Assembly (NCBI RefSeq): GCF_002305895.1
Contig: NZ_CP022203.1
Coordinates: 7,474,001 to 7,538,000 of the forward strand
Length of the DNA: 64,000 nucleotides
Reading direction: 5' to 3'
Source: Corallococcus macrosporus DSM 14697
GTDB taxonomy: Bacteria > Myxococcota > Myxococcia > Myxococcales > Myxococcaceae
The position numbers and the translations under genes are program-made. This document shows positions 35,240-44,029 of this stretch, piece after piece. Each line of letters begins with the position of its first letter. Positions within the stretch are counted from its first letter, which is position 1. The notes under the pieces were generated by a model that saw nothing but the letters and a program-made list of their open reading frames with translations, ran no database searches and was not told where the DNA came from.

Positions 35240-36583
35240 GGTGTGGAAATGAGAAAGGCGACGTACCCTTCCCGTTGAACCAACCAAGACACCGGGTTGC
35301 AGCCCGGTGGGAAGGACACATCGCCCATGGAGAAGGGTACGCCCGAGTCGGGTGAGGCGCCAGCGTGCATCTGGCAGGAGTTGGAGACGTATGCCCGCCG
35401 GAAGGTGCAGGAGTTTGTCCAGGCGGTGCTTGAGGAGGAAGTCACGGAGCTGCTGGGCCGGGTGAAGTCGCAGCGCCGGGCGGCGGTGGATGCGGCGCGC
35501 GTCTACCGCAACGGGCACGGCAAGGCGCGCAAGCTGGCCATGCAGGGCGGCACCATCGAGGTGCGCAGGCCACGGGTGAGGGGCCTGGAGGAGCGCTTCG
35601 AGAGCCGGGTGCTGCCGCTGTTCGTGCGGCGCACCGAGCAGGTGGGCGCGCTGCTGCCGGAGCTGTACCTGCATGGACTGTCGAAGGGGGACTTCGAGTT
35701 GGCCCTGCGAGGTCTGCTGGGAGACGGGGCGCCCCTGTCGGCATCCTCGATTGAGCGGCTGAAGGGCAAGTGGCAGGCGGAGTACGACGCCTGGAGCGAG
35801 CGCCGGCTGGAGGAGCGGGAACTGGTCTACGCCTGGGCGGACGGGGTGTACGTGAAGGCCGGGCTGGAGAAGGACAAGGCGGCGCTGCTGGTGCTGGTGG
35901 GCGCGATGCGGGACGGACGCAAGGAGGTGCTGGCGGTAGTCCCGGGCCACCGTGAGTCGAAGGAGGCGTGGCTGGAGGTGCTGCGAGACTTGAAGGCCCG
36001 AGGGCTGGAAGCACCGAAGCTGCTGGTGGCCGACGGGGCGCTGGGCCTGTGGGCCGCACTGCCCGAGGTGTGGCCCGAGTCCAGCGAGCAGCGCTGCTGG
36101 AATCACAAGCTGGCCAACGTGCTGGACAAGCTTCCCAAGAAGCTGCAGCCCGAGGCCCGCCAGAAGCTATGCGCCATCCCCTACGCCAAGAGCCAGGCGG
36201 AGGCCGAGAAGCTGCGCGACGGCTTCAAGAAGCGCTACGGCCGCTGGCACCCGAAGGCCGCCGAGGCATTGGAGTCCGACTGGGAGCGACTGGTGGCCTT
36301 CTACGCCTTCCCCCAGGCGCACTGGAAGCACCTGCGCACCACCAACGTGGTGGAGAGCCCCTTCGCCTCCGTGCGCCTGCGCACCGACGCGGCCAAACGC
36401 TTCAAGAAGGTGCAGAACGCCACTGCCCTCATCTGGAAGGTGCTGCTGGTGGCCGAGAAGAAGTTCCGCCGGCTCGATGCCCCTGAGTTGCTCGCGGACG
36501 TGTTCGAGGGGCGGAAGTTCGTCGACGGAAAGCCCGTCAGGAAGACCGTAGTCAGGGACGCCGCCTGAACTCGTTTACACACC
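35240..36583 (+). mobile_element. IS256-family insertion sequence
   Basis: About 1.34 kb bounded by imperfect inverted repeats. The left end reads GGTGTGGAAATGAG from 35240 and the right end reads GGTGTGTAAACGAG inward from 36583 (12 of 14 identical). No direct target duplication is visible: the 8 bp on either side differ, so the insertion was followed by a deletion or rearrangement. It interrupts the decarboxylase-like gene. Confidence 0.8.
35327..36568 (+). CDS. IS256-family transposase
   Basis: About 413 residues from ATG 35327 (GGAAGGA upstream; a start at 35297 is also open). It has the Mutator/IS256 layout: VQEFVQAVLEEEVTELLGR at the N-terminus, then the DDE core with YAWADGVYVKAGLE, the second Asp in LLVADGALGLWAAL, the C/H-rich step QRCWNHKLANVLDKLPK, and the Glu region TTNVVESPFASVRLRT. 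It appears intact, so the element may still be active. Confidence 0.93.
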   Translation: MEKGTPESGEAPACIWQELETYARRKVQEFVQAVLEEEVTELLGRVKSQRRAAVDAARVYRNGHGKARKLAMQGGTIEVRRPRVRGLEERFESRVLPLFVRRTEQVGALLPELYLHGLSKGDFELALRGLLGDGAPLSASSIERLKGKWQAEYDAWSERRLEERELVYAWADGVYVKAGLEKDKAALLVLVGAMRDGRKEVLAVVPGHRESKEAWLEVLRDLKARGLEAPKLLVADGALGLWAALPEVWPESSEQRCWNHKLANVLDKLPKKLQPEARQKLCAIPYAKSQAEAEKLRDGFKKRYGRWHPKAAEALESDWERLVAFYAFPQAHWKHLRTTNVVESPFASVRLRTDAAKRFKKVQNATALIWKVLLVAEKKFRRLDAPELLADVFEGRKFVDGKPVRKTVVRDAA

Positions 36584-36645
36584 TATTGACCTGACCTCCA
36601 GAGCGCCTAGTTTTGAGCCCAAGCTCCCACAGTCACCTGGAAGCC

Positions 36646-36710
36646 CGGAACCTGTCAACGCAAGTGAGACAGTGAGTTCGCGAGACTACTGAGCAGCCTC
36701 CAATGAGAGG
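36646..36710. mobile_element. Solo end of the IS3-family element found twice in the island
   Basis: CGGAACCTGTCAACGCAAGTGAGACAGTGAGTTCG, continued to about 36710, matches the terminal 60 bp of the copies at 45607-45670 and 50700-50770 with only a few changes. No transposase sequence follows. It marks an old insertion lost by deletion, just right of the IS256 element. Confidence 0.85.
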
Positions 36711-36743
36711 TGAAGTCCTCACCTCGTCATTCCGATGTCGTGT

Positions 36744-37667
36744 TCATCGGGCCGGCTGGATAGCGACCTGTGCCTGAATCCTCGAGCGTAGCAAGGTGCT
36801 CCCATCCGTCACGTCCACGTCGACCGAAACCATCCCGGCACGGCGTGCGCGGAAGCCGCTGGAGGTCGGGCCCTGACGCACGAATTCGAGCGCGTCGGCA
36901 GGAGCCGTGAAGTCGATCCGCCACCACGCTTGAGCGCCCTCGGCTTTCAGATGGGCTTCGACCTGGACCTCCTGCCCCACCTGAACGGGACAACTGGAGA
37001 CCGTCACCTTGTCGAGCACGGGCAAGTGCAGTGAGACCCGCTGCGTCACGTGCCGCTCCATGAACCCCTGGATGGAGCGCGCCAGTGACTCCACCGAGAG
37101 TCCCGTGTCGTCCTCACCAATCGTCACGCACACGTTGTGGAAGACCCAGACCAGGCGGGTCATCGGCTCCTCAGGCGTCTTGATGGAGAATTGTCCCAGA
37201 TACGCTGGGCCCCGAACGTAGGGGCTGACAGGCAGGGAGCTCATCGTGGTGGCCTCCGCCACCAGTTGGCCCCTCGCCCCGACGGGCCCCGTGCTGAAGA
37301 CGAAGACCTTCACAGTCAGTGCACCGGAGCCTCTCCTGAAGGACCACTTCCGCAGCACCATCCCGGGATTGAGCGGCATGATGGAATCCGCTCCGGGCTC
37401 CCATCCGGTCTCGCTTGAGGGTAGGAGTTCCTGGATACCTCCCCAGTCCGCGACGACCCCGACGTCCGCGTCTTCGACGGTGGGAATCCTGTCGAACCCC
37501 ACCCTCGCCTTGAAGGCCTTCCGCTTCAGTTCGTCGAAGTCCATGGCTTTCACGGGAGTGGCGCCCAGCAGACGCTCCTTGAACAACCGGTACACGGCTG
37601 GGTCCGTATCGGTGATCGACATCATGTACTCCGCATTCGTCTCCGTCCCCATCTGGGCGGCCGCCAT
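36744..37667 (-). CDS. Hypothetical protein
   Basis: A 307-residue soluble protein with even composition, good third-position bias and no signal peptide. It contains IPTVEDADVGVVADWGGIQE and an FNxxCV-like FHNVCVTIGEDDTG. The last 90 residues read as an all-beta, Ig-like domain (PVLDKVTVSSCPVQVGQEVQ, TSSGFRARRAGMVSVDVDVT). I recognise no family. Mobile-element debris surrounds it on both sides, so it could be accessory. ATG 37667 or 37652 are both possible starts. Confidence 0.6.
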   Translation of the reverse strand: MAAAQMGTETNAEYMMSITDTDPAVYRLFKERLLGATPVKAMDFDELKRKAFKARVGFDRIPTVEDADVGVVADWGGIQELLPSSETGWEPGADSIMPLNPGMVLRKWSFRRGSGALTVKVFVFSTGPVGARGQLVAEATTMSSLPVSPYVRGPAYLGQFSIKTPEEPMTRLVWVFHNVCVTIGEDDTGLSVESLARSIQGFMERHVTQRVSLHLPVLDKVTVSSCPVQVGQEVQVEAHLKAEGAQAWWRIDFTAPADALEFVRQGPTSSGFRARRAGMVSVDVDVTDGSTLLRSRIQAQVAIQPAR

Positions 37668-37785
37668 CCGCGTCCGATTAACACTACTGCGTCACGGGTA
37701 AGTCGAAGGAGGAGCGTGCGACGGAGGGCTGAGCGGGCAGGTCCTGGTTGCATCGGCCGCGACCCGCCCCACCCATGAAGGAGGT

Positions 37786-37929
37786 ATGGACACCTTCATG
37801 AACGCCGCTGCGGTGCAGCGGCTTGAGAGGTACTTCCAGCAAATCGGCGCCGTGCTGGGCGAGGAGAGTCGGCGCGGCTCGTTCGCCCTCTTGAGGTGGA
37901 CCCCATCGGCTGGACCACTTCCCGGGTGA
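37786..37929 (+). pseudogene. N-terminal remnant of an IS701-like transposase
   Basis: A GGAGG site and ATG start a 47-codon frame (VQRLERYFQQIGAVLGEESR, RGSFALLRW) ending at a TGA. The pattern 'RLERYFxxIGxVLxxxxRRxSFA' is that of the beginning of IS701/DDE transposases. The rest is missing and hipA-like sequence follows at once. Confidence 0.5.
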
Positions 37930-38379
37930 GCTTCCGACCTTCTTCGCCAATCTCCTCCCGGTAGGCGCCCTCCAGGTCTTGGCGCAGGCGCAGTTCGCGC
38001 CGGAATCCGCGGCCGACACCCTGGCCATCGTCGGTGAGGACTTCCCTGGCGCTGTCATCGTTCGACCCACGACGGACAAGGTGGTTGTGCTTCCCCGCTG
38101 AAGTTCTCCGCGGTCGAGTGCGCGGAGCAACGCTTCACGCTGCCCTTCCGGGCATGGGAGGACGGTGGATCCTCAAGCTTGGCTCGGAGACCTGCCCGAA
38201 GCTCCCGGAGAGTTCGAGGACTTCCTCCTGAGAGGAAGTACACGGGGTGGAGCCTGGATGGCCTCGCGCGCTTCATCGGCGACCTCTGCGGCCCCGAGGA
38301 CCTGGCGGAGTACCTGTGGCGTGTCCTCTTCCTCAGTCAGCGACGGCTCCCGTCCGGAACTGCAATTGAATCCCCGTGA
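37910..38379 (+). pseudogene. hipA: Decayed hipA-like toxin kinase gene with several frameshifts
   Basis: Three successive frames carry HipA-type segments in the right order: DHFPGELPTFFANLLPVGAL and IVGEDFPGAVIVRP (37913-38100), then FSAVECAEQRFTLP with GMGGRWILKLGSETCPKLPE (about 38103-38210), then KYTGWSLDGLARFIGDLCGP and EYLWRVLFL (about 38236-38335). HipA proteins show 'FFANLLPEG', 'GEDCPGAV', 'GGRWIxKLPS' in this order. The N-terminal domain is partial and the catalytic C-terminal half is absent, so this is a dead type II toxin-antitoxin toxin gene. Confidence 0.6.
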
Positions 38380-38535
38380 GGGTGCCCTCAGAAGCTGCAC
38401 CAGCAGTGGGTGTTCACACCACACCCACTGACCGCCTTCGCACGAGTCAGGAGAGGACGTGTGGCCTATCCGGCCGACGAGAGCAGTCCCTTTCGCGGAG
38501 TCGAGGCACGGTCCACGCCGCCCCGAGAGAACTGC

Positions 38536-39126
38536 CTACGTGTCCTCTCCGCGCTGGGACGGAGGCCACAGCGCACCGAGCTTCAGCTCGAAGTCCTCGA
38601 ACGGCGCGGCCCGGATGATGTCCTCGTCACCATGGACGCCCAGCTCGACCCAGCGGTCATTCATGAGCTCGCTCACGATGAGCGTGCGCGCATCCAGGTC
38701 GATGAACCAGAGATGGCGGATGCCGATGCGCGCGTAGAAGGGGCGCTTGATGCGCTGGTCGTACGCACGCGTGCTGGGGGAGAGAATCTCGCAGGCCCAG
38801 TCCGGAGCGAGCGTCCACCGACTGGTGGGGAACTCGGGGACGCGCTCGCGACGCCACCCGGCCAGGTCTGGAACGAACTCCGGCGAGCCCTCTACCTGGA
38901 TTCCAGGCTCCGTCAGCAGCCACCAGCCATCACGCCCTCCGCGTCCCCGTTGAAAGGGCCCGTCCAATTCGGCGATGAGCCTGCTCTCCAAATAGGAGTG
39001 CCCTGCCATCGGACGCGGATGCGCATAGAGCGTCCCATCGATGATCTCCCCCACGACCCCCTCCTGAAGCGCGTCGAGGTCGGCGAGGGTGGCAGGATGG
39101 TCCAGCTTTCGAGCCCCGTAGCCCAT
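38536..39126 (-). CDS. Uma2-family (DUF820) endonuclease-like protein
   Basis: About 196 residues from ATG 39126. The family pattern is clear: ATLADLDALQEGVVGEIIDG, the conserved YLESRLIAELDGPF, then the PD-(D/E)XK-like core FVPDLAGWRRERVP and DWACEILSPSTRAYDQRIKR followed by YARIGIRHLWFIDLDARTL. Uma2 proteins are abundant in cyanobacteria and myxobacteria; most have unknown roles, and a nuclease fold is inferred. The same frame continues to 39285 but without conserved sequence. Confidence 0.83.
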   Translation of the reverse strand: MGYGARKLDHPATLADLDALQEGVVGEIIDGTLYAHPRPMAGHSYLESRLIAELDGPFQRGRGGRDGWWLLTEPGIQVEGSPEFVPDLAGWRRERVPEFPTSRWTLAPDWACEILSPSTRAYDQRIKRPFYARIGIRHLWFIDLDARTLIVSELMNDRWVELGVHGDEDIIRAAPFEDFELKLGALWPPSQRGEDT

Positions 39127-39372
39127 GCCGACAGTGTGGGGATAACGCCGGACTCTGACAAGCAGCCCCCACCGGTGGGGCAAGTCCCGAATCATGTTTC
39201 GTAGGTTCGGATGGGGTTCGCGAAAGGAAGACTCCTTGGCGGCATCATGCAGCAGCGGTGTCAGGGGTCGCGGAGCGGTCGGCAACCTGCGGCTGGACGC
39301 GGTAGCGCCGCGTGCCGAATGCGCCCCGAGGGGCGTTCAGGAGGGAGGAGGCTCCGGTCGTAGTCCGCGCGC

Positions 39373-40314
39373 TCAGGCGGGGCGCGCGCCCGGAGAGGAG
39401 CCGGGCTTGTGGAGCAGCGGGTGGACCGCGGAGAAGACCTGGTCTCGGACCCACCGGTGCGCGGCGTCGTGCTGGAAGCGCTCGTGCCACTGCAGGGCGA
39501 AGCGGACGCGGGGCAGTGCGATGGGGGGCGCGCATGCCTCCAGGTCCAGCATCCGGATGGCGTCACCGAAGAGGGGCATGGGGACGTTCATCAGCAGGTC
39601 CGAGTGGGCCAGCGCCTGGAGTCCGGAGAGGAACGACGGCGCCTCCAGGGCGACGTGCCGCCGCAATCCCTGGCGCGCGAGCAGGTCCGCCAGGGGGTTG
39701 ACCCGCTCGCCGCCGACATGGACGACGACGTGCCCGTAAGCCAGCCAGCGCGAGAGCGTCAGGCGCTGTCGCAGCGCCGGATGGCCTCGGCGTCCGACGA
39801 CCGCGAACCGCGGCTCCGCGAGCAGCCGTGCGTGGGTGGTGGCGTCCGCGAAGTGGGAGGGCGCGAGCGCGAGGCACAGCGGGCCCTCGACGAGCTGTCG
39901 CGGCAGCTCCGGGGACAGGGGCCGCGCGCGCAGGCTCATCCGTGGGGCGGTCCGCTGAAGGGCGCCGAGGAGGTTTGAGAGCACGGGAGCGAACAGGTCC
40001 GGCATCACCAGGGTCAGCGCCCCGGTGTACGCCGCCGGGTCGAACGCCGCCGGGAGGCTCACGGCGGCTTCGAGCGCCCGGAGGGCCTCGGTGAGCCGGG
40101 GCGCGATGGCCTCCGCGCGAGGCGTGGGCACGAGTCGCGGGCCCGAGCGCACCAGGAGGGGGTCACCCAGCGCCTCGCGCAGGCGCCGCAGCCGATGGCT
40201 CAGGGAGGACTGGCTGATGCCGAGGCGTCGGGCGGCGCGGGTGACGTGCTTCTCCTCCAGCAGGACCTGCAGCGCATGGAGGTGCGAGGCGTCGAGGCGG
40301 TCGAAGAGCATCAT
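39373..40314 (-). CDS. LysR-family transcriptional regulator
   Basis: About 313 residues from ATG 40314 (40311 also possible). The N-terminal HTH is typical (LDASHLHALQVLLEEKHVTR, AARRLGISQSSLSHRLRRLR, EALGDPLLVRSG). The co-inducer domain shows the usual type 2 periplasmic-binding-protein fold pattern. The frame is open far upstream to 41049, but that part is antisense to the peroxiredoxin-like gene. It is divergent from that gene with a 72-bp gap, so it probably controls it, perhaps in response to oxidative stress. Confidence 0.9.
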   Translation of the reverse strand: MMLFDRLDASHLHALQVLLEEKHVTRAARRLGISQSSLSHRLRRLREALGDPLLVRSGPRLVPTPRAEAIAPRLTEALRALEAAVSLPAAFDPAAYTGALTLVMPDLFAPVLSNLLGALQRTAPRMSLRARPLSPELPRQLVEGPLCLALAPSHFADATTHARLLAEPRFAVVGRRGHPALRQRLTLSRWLAYGHVVVHVGGERVNPLADLLARQGLRRHVALEAPSFLSGLQALAHSDLLMNVPMPLFGDAIRMLDLEACAPPIALPRVRFALQWHERFQHDAAHRWVRDQVFSAVHPLLHKPGSSPGARPA

Positions 40315-40386
40315 CGAACCATGCCATGATGCCCATGTCGGAGATGAAGCAGTACGATGGGGCTCCGCGCCGCTAGGGTTCCGCGA

Positions 40387-40959
40387 ATGGATTCCAAGCG
40401 CTCCCGTCGTCGGGTCGGCGAGGTCCTCGCCCCCTTCCGCGTCACCACGCTCACCCATGGTCCCCTGGAGCTCCCGCTTCGGACCGCCGACGCGTTCACG
40501 CATTTGCAGTTCCGGCGGTTCGCGGGCTGCCCCATCTGCAACCTGCACGTGCGCAGGTTCGCCGCCGCCCGGGGCCGGCTGGAGGCGGAGGGTGTCCGCA
40601 CCGTGGCGTTCTTCCACTCCACCGAGGCGTCGATGCGGCCCTATCAGGGGGACCTGCCCTTCCCCGTCGTGCCGGACCCGGAGCGTCGGTGGTACCAGCA
40701 CTTCGGGGTGGAGCAGTCCCGTGTCGCGGCGCTCCATCCGCGGGCCATGCTGGCCGCGGTGAAGGGGCTGGCCTCCGTCCCCTCGAACCCCTTCGCGGGG
40801 GAGGGCGGGGCCCAGGGGCTGCCCGCGGACTTCCTCCTGGATGCCACGGGGCGGGTGCTCGCGCTCCATCAGGGACGCCACGCGGATGACCACTGGGAGG
40901 TGGAGGACGTGCTGGCGCTCGCGAGGTCCGTGCGGAGCCAAAGTGCTCGCTCCTCGTGA
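40387..40959 (+). CDS. AhpC/TSA-type peroxiredoxin-like protein
   Basis: About 190 residues from ATG 40387. The thioredoxin-like core has FRRFAGCPICNLHVRRF with a CxxC pair (CPIC), followed by GVRTVAFFHSTEASMRPYQG and PFPVVPDPERRWYQHFGVEQ and a strand DFLLDATGRVLALHQG. This order is that of the AhpC/TSA and redoxin-like subgroup found beside LysR regulators. The first Cys would be the peroxidatic residue. It is divergent from the LysR gene. Confidence 0.82.
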   Translation: MDSKRSRRRVGEVLAPFRVTTLTHGPLELPLRTADAFTHLQFRRFAGCPICNLHVRRFAAARGRLEAEGVRTVAFFHSTEASMRPYQGDLPFPVVPDPERRWYQHFGVEQSRVAALHPRAMLAAVKGLASVPSNPFAGEGGAQGLPADFLLDATGRVLALHQGRHADDHWEVEDVLALARSVRSQSARSS

Positions 40960-40967
40960 GGGCTCAC

Positions 40968-41128
40968 CGGCGAAGGCGATCAAGGCGCTGGCCGGGCACC
41001 AGAACTTCTCCAAAATCTGGCGCTTCATGCACCTGAGCCCGGCGGCCATCCGGATGCTGGAGGGAGCGAAGCCGAAAGCCCAAAATGAAACGGGCCGGAG
41101 ACCTTTAAACCTCCAGCCCGCTTCATGA
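40968..41128 (+). pseudogene. Tyrosine recombinase C-terminal remnant next to the left att copy
   Basis: The frame encodes IKALAGHQNFSKIWRFMHLS then PAAIRMLEG, which matches the conserved end of tyrosine integrases (LGHxxLxxTxRYxHLSP, with the catalytic Tyr replaced by Phe in RFMH). The stop is at 41128, 2 bp before the tRNA-Pro fragment. The N-terminal catalytic portion is absent. A more decayed second copy precedes the right repeat at 52424-52580. Confidence 0.75.
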
Positions 41129-41155
41129 CGTGGTCGGGGAGACAGGATTTGAACC
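41072..41155. repeat. Left direct repeat (att copy) with the tRNA-Pro 3' end
   Basis: These 84 bp match 52523-52606 at about 80 positions. They include the tRNA terminator hairpin (with differences in the loop) and the last 25 bp of the tRNA-Pro gene (41131-41155), after which the two copies diverge. Duplication of a tRNA 3' end is the usual footprint of integrase-mediated insertion. Confidence 0.88.
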
Positions 41156-41159
41156 CGTG

Positions 41160-41312
41160 GACACGGGGTGCCCTAAACCCGCGACGGCACATGCCCTTCG
41201 CTGAATCGTGAGTGAATCCGGGCACTTCGAGTCCATGGGGCAGTCCTCGTCAGTCCCACCTGTCACCCGGAGTCCCCTCCCGTCTTGGAGACATTCTGGA
41301 GACAGAACCAGG
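41160..41312. repeat. About 145-bp sequence repeated in inverse orientation at 49106-49247
   Basis: From 41160 (ACGGGGTGCCCTAAACCC...) to about 41312 (...GGAGACAGAACCAGGGG) the sequence recurs, reverse-complemented, at 49247-49106 with only a few changes. It follows directly on the tRNA fragment, so it is part of the island's original attachment-side sequence. The rest of the gap to 41511 shows only a hairpin (GGGGCTC/GAGAGCCCC near 41459-41489) that may be the terminal structure of the IS91-like element. Confidence 0.8.
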
Positions 41313-41511
41313 GGCTCACTGAGCCCCTTTATGGGCGAGGCGTGAGGGACTTGGAAGCTGCCGCCACCTGGTCGCGAACCAAGGCCGGGGAATCGGTCCA
41401 GGGTTCGCCCCTCCTGACGCGCTGTCCTGGTCGCGCCTCGAACCACCCGAGCAGCCAGGGGCTCCACGGAAGCCCGTGAGAGCCCCTCCGTAGCGTGAGC
41501 CCTGGCGAGGT

Positions 41512-41928
41512 GTGGCAGGGGAGGGGCAGGTGGAGGAGCGCGGGTGGGAGTACCGGCGGAGGCAGCCGGAGGGGACGGTGCTGTACGAGGCGGTGAGGGA
41601 CAACCTCGCCACGCTGCTGGCGGAGGCAGGTGAGCTGGGACGCGGCCTGCCCCGGTACGTGGAGCGGGACTTCGCCAAGTACCTGGAATGCGGAGTGCTG
41701 GCACACGGCTTCGCGCGGGTGCGCTGCGAGAGTTGCAAGGACGAACTGCTCGTCGCATTCTCGTGCAAGGGGCGAGGGGTGTGCCCCTCCTGCAACGCGA
41801 AGCGGGCGCATGTGACGACAGTGCACCTGGTGGAGCAGGTGCTGCCGCACGTGCCCTACCGGCAGTGGACGCTGAACCTGGAATCTGTAGAGCCAGCGCG
41901 TGTCCAGGCTCGCATGCTGGCTCGGTAG
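41512..41928 (+). pseudogene. N-terminal part of an IS91-family transposase
   Basis: The frame encodes the zinc-binding module [20 protein letters not shown], then [19 protein letters not shown], and [17 protein letters not shown]. This is the opening of IS91/ISCR-type rolling-circle transposases. Sequence then breaks to a stop at 41928 with an unrelated tail. The catalytic centre with its conserved Tyr is missing. Confidence 0.85.
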
Positions 41929-42149
41929 AAGCCCGCCAGGATGGCGGCCCCGCAGCCCTTGGCGTTCAGCGCCCCGGCAGAAGTAAGGCGACCCACCGCG
42001 CCAGTGCCTTGATCCTCGGACTGTCCAGGCGAGCGAGGCGGCGCAATAGGCGGCGCTTCTCGGGCGTGTCACTCAGGCCGGGGGGCACCGTGTTTGCCCG
42101 GGGGCGCTCTGCCCCGGCTCCACCTCGGCAAACCCCATCAGTTCATGGG

Positions 42150-42680
42150 GGCCGCTGCCGAGAATTCCCCCAAGCAGGAGAGGAGGAGGCGAGCGTGGCG
42201 CCCCAGGCAGCTGCGAGGCAGGAAAAGAGGAAGGAGCGGACAGCGCGAGTGGACTGGGCAGGGCTGCTACGAAGGACCTTCGCGGTGGAGGTGTTGGCCT
42301 GCGTGAGGTGTGGAGGCAGGCGGCGAGTGCTGGCGTACGTGAAGGAAGCGGGAGGGGTGAGAGCGATTCTGGAGCACCTGGGCCTGCCCACGGCAGGTGC
42401 GAGGCTGGCCCCGGCGCGAGGGCCCCCCAGGCCGCGTGGTGTTGAGGCTCAAGCCGCCCGGGCCAAGAGAGCCAGCCCCCAGCCGCGCACCCCATGGGAG
42501 CGCAGCCTGGGCAGTCGTGTACCTCAAGGGGCTGCGCGGCCTGTCCACCGACCGGGCGCACTGCTCGGGCGGCCCCTGTCAGCGGTCCTCCTCGGCACCT
42601 GCGCTCCAGCCCTCACCCTCAACATGGCCTCTATCCCGCCTATACGCGGAGGTGAAAGTACGACTGACGGCGCCAAATGA
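42150..42680 (+). pseudogene. C-terminal part of the IS91-family transposase (left of cargo)
   Basis: In a different frame from the N-terminal part, 42190-42430 encodes VDWAGLLRRTFAVEVLACVR then CGGRRRVLAYVKEAGG and AILEHLGLPT, the conserved zinc-ribbon tail of IS91 transposases. The middle of the gene is gone. The same tail recurs at 45104-45295, so IS91 ends flank the cargo pair in direct orientation. Confidence 0.85.
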
Positions 42681-42706
42681 CGCCGGACAGTGGTAAGGGG
42701 GGTAGC

Positions 42707-44029
42707 GTGGGAACGGAAATTACGCTCGATGTCGCTGGAGTGTCAGTCACGTACAGCAAGAATCGCCGCGGAATTGATCATGGATCGATTTTCCAGGAAC
42801 AAGATCGAACGGCGATCAAGAGCAACCAGCTCGACTACGATTGGTATGAAGAGGAGGGCGAGGACCCCACACCTTCCGAGACGGCGTTCACGCGGCCGCT
42901 TAAGCACGTCGTTCCGCGCCTCGAACTCCTAGGCTTCAATCTGGAGCGCGTCCGCCTTGAATATGACGCCGTCGCGCAAGGCTGGCTAGAGGAGAGGCAG
43001 TCTCTTCAGGATGATGATGACGAGCCTATTCCCGGCCTGATGAGCTTTGAGGAGTTCTGCGCGTTTGCCACCGCGCATCCGCTCGACAGTCTCGACGACA
43101 CCTTTATCTTGGGCACGGACGATACAAGCGAAGAGAAAGTCCGAGGGCGCTTCAATGGGATGCAGTTAGAGCGGATTCCAGGCTATCGATCCTATGATAT
43201 TCAGGCCTATTCGGAGCGTAGCTTCTTCGGTCGCTTAGTAGATATCCTCCACCCATATTCGGTACTGCGGCTTTTGGCGGAGGCGAGGGCGAACGAGGGA
43301 GCTCCTGTTGTTTGGCAATATGGACCGTTGGTGCGGGCGGGATGGGCAGCAGAGCGGGAGTTCGTGCCCCACGCCCGGCGAACTGAGACCTTCCTGATCG
43401 CGACTGAAGGCAGCTCAGACGTCCACATCTTAAAGCATGCGCTCGCGCTGTTGCGGCCAGGGATAGCGGACTTCTTCCGCTTTATCGACGTGAGCGAAAG
43501 CCATCCGTTTTCGGGCACAGGCAATCTGGTGAAGTTTGCGGAAGGGCTCGCCAAGATAGACGTCCAGAATCAAGTCGTCTTCGTATTCGACAATGACGCC
43601 GAGGGGCTTGATGCCCATCAGCGTCTGTCCACGCTCACTCTCCCTGAGAACATGCGCGGGATCATGTTGCCCGAATTGGAGGACTTCAGAGCGTTTCCGG
43701 CTCAGGGTCCCGACGGGCTCCACAACTCGGACATTAACCGGCGCGCCGCGGCAATCGAGTGCTATCTCGATCTGGAGGTCGGCGGTCACCCGCCGGCCAA
43801 GGTGCTCTGGACCAACTACAAGAAGAGCCTCGGCACCTATCAGGGGGCACTGGAATACAAGGAGTTCTATAGCAAGGAATTCTTGAAACAGACGGCCGAG
43901 ACGTTGGCCGCAGGTGTGTATGACATCCGCAAGATTGAGTCAGTTCTCGATCTGCTCATTGCAGAATGTACAGCAATCGCTGTCGGCAAATGGGGCCCGG
44001 CAGACGTCGAATTGAGAGATGCCTTCTGA
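42707..44029 (+). CDS. HEPN/Toprim-type protein (putative defence effector)
   Basis: About 440 residues from GTG 42707, chosen because AAGGGGGG lies 5 bases upstream and the family begins 'MGTxIxLxV'; ATG 42677 is also open. Residues 1-200 match the N-terminal domain of HEPN/Toprim-associated proteins (GTEITLDVAGVSVTYSKNRR, and FTRPLKHVVPRLELLGFNLE). Residues about 225-340 form a Toprim domain: Glu234 in LIATEGSSD, and Asp295 and Asp297 in VFVFDNDAEG. Toprim folds cut or join nucleic acids with divalent metal. The gene has visibly more A/T at third positions than its surroundings. It shares a TGATG overlap with the protease gene. Confidence 0.8.
   Translation: MGTEITLDVAGVSVTYSKNRRGIDHGSIFQEQDRTAIKSNQLDYDWYEEEGEDPTPSETAFTRPLKHVVPRLELLGFNLERVRLEYDAVAQGWLEERQSLQDDDDEPIPGLMSFEEFCAFATAHPLDSLDDTFILGTDDTSEEKVRGRFNGMQLERIPGYRSYDIQAYSERSFFGRLVDILHPYSVLRLLAEARANEGAPVVWQYGPLVRAGWAAEREFVPHARRTETFLIATEGSSDVHILKHALALLRPGIADFFRFIDVSESHPFSGTGNLVKFAEGLAKIDVQNQVVFVFDNDAEGLDAHQRLSTLTLPENMRGIMLPELEDFRAFPAQGPDGLHNSDINRRAAAIECYLDLEVGGHPPAKVLWTNYKKSLGTYQGALEYKEFYSKEFLKQTAETLAAGVYDIRKIESVLDLLIAECTAIAVGKWGPADVELRDAF

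Noticed and set aside
35240-36106. 711-residue minus frame joining the decarboxylase-like protein to extra N-terminal sequence
   Set aside because: The added part is antisense to the IS256 transposase and has no protein-like features; the gene is truncated, not fused.
39373-41049. 558-residue LysR fusion protein
   Set aside because: The N-terminal 245 residues are antisense to the peroxiredoxin-like gene; a normal LysR start lies at 40314.
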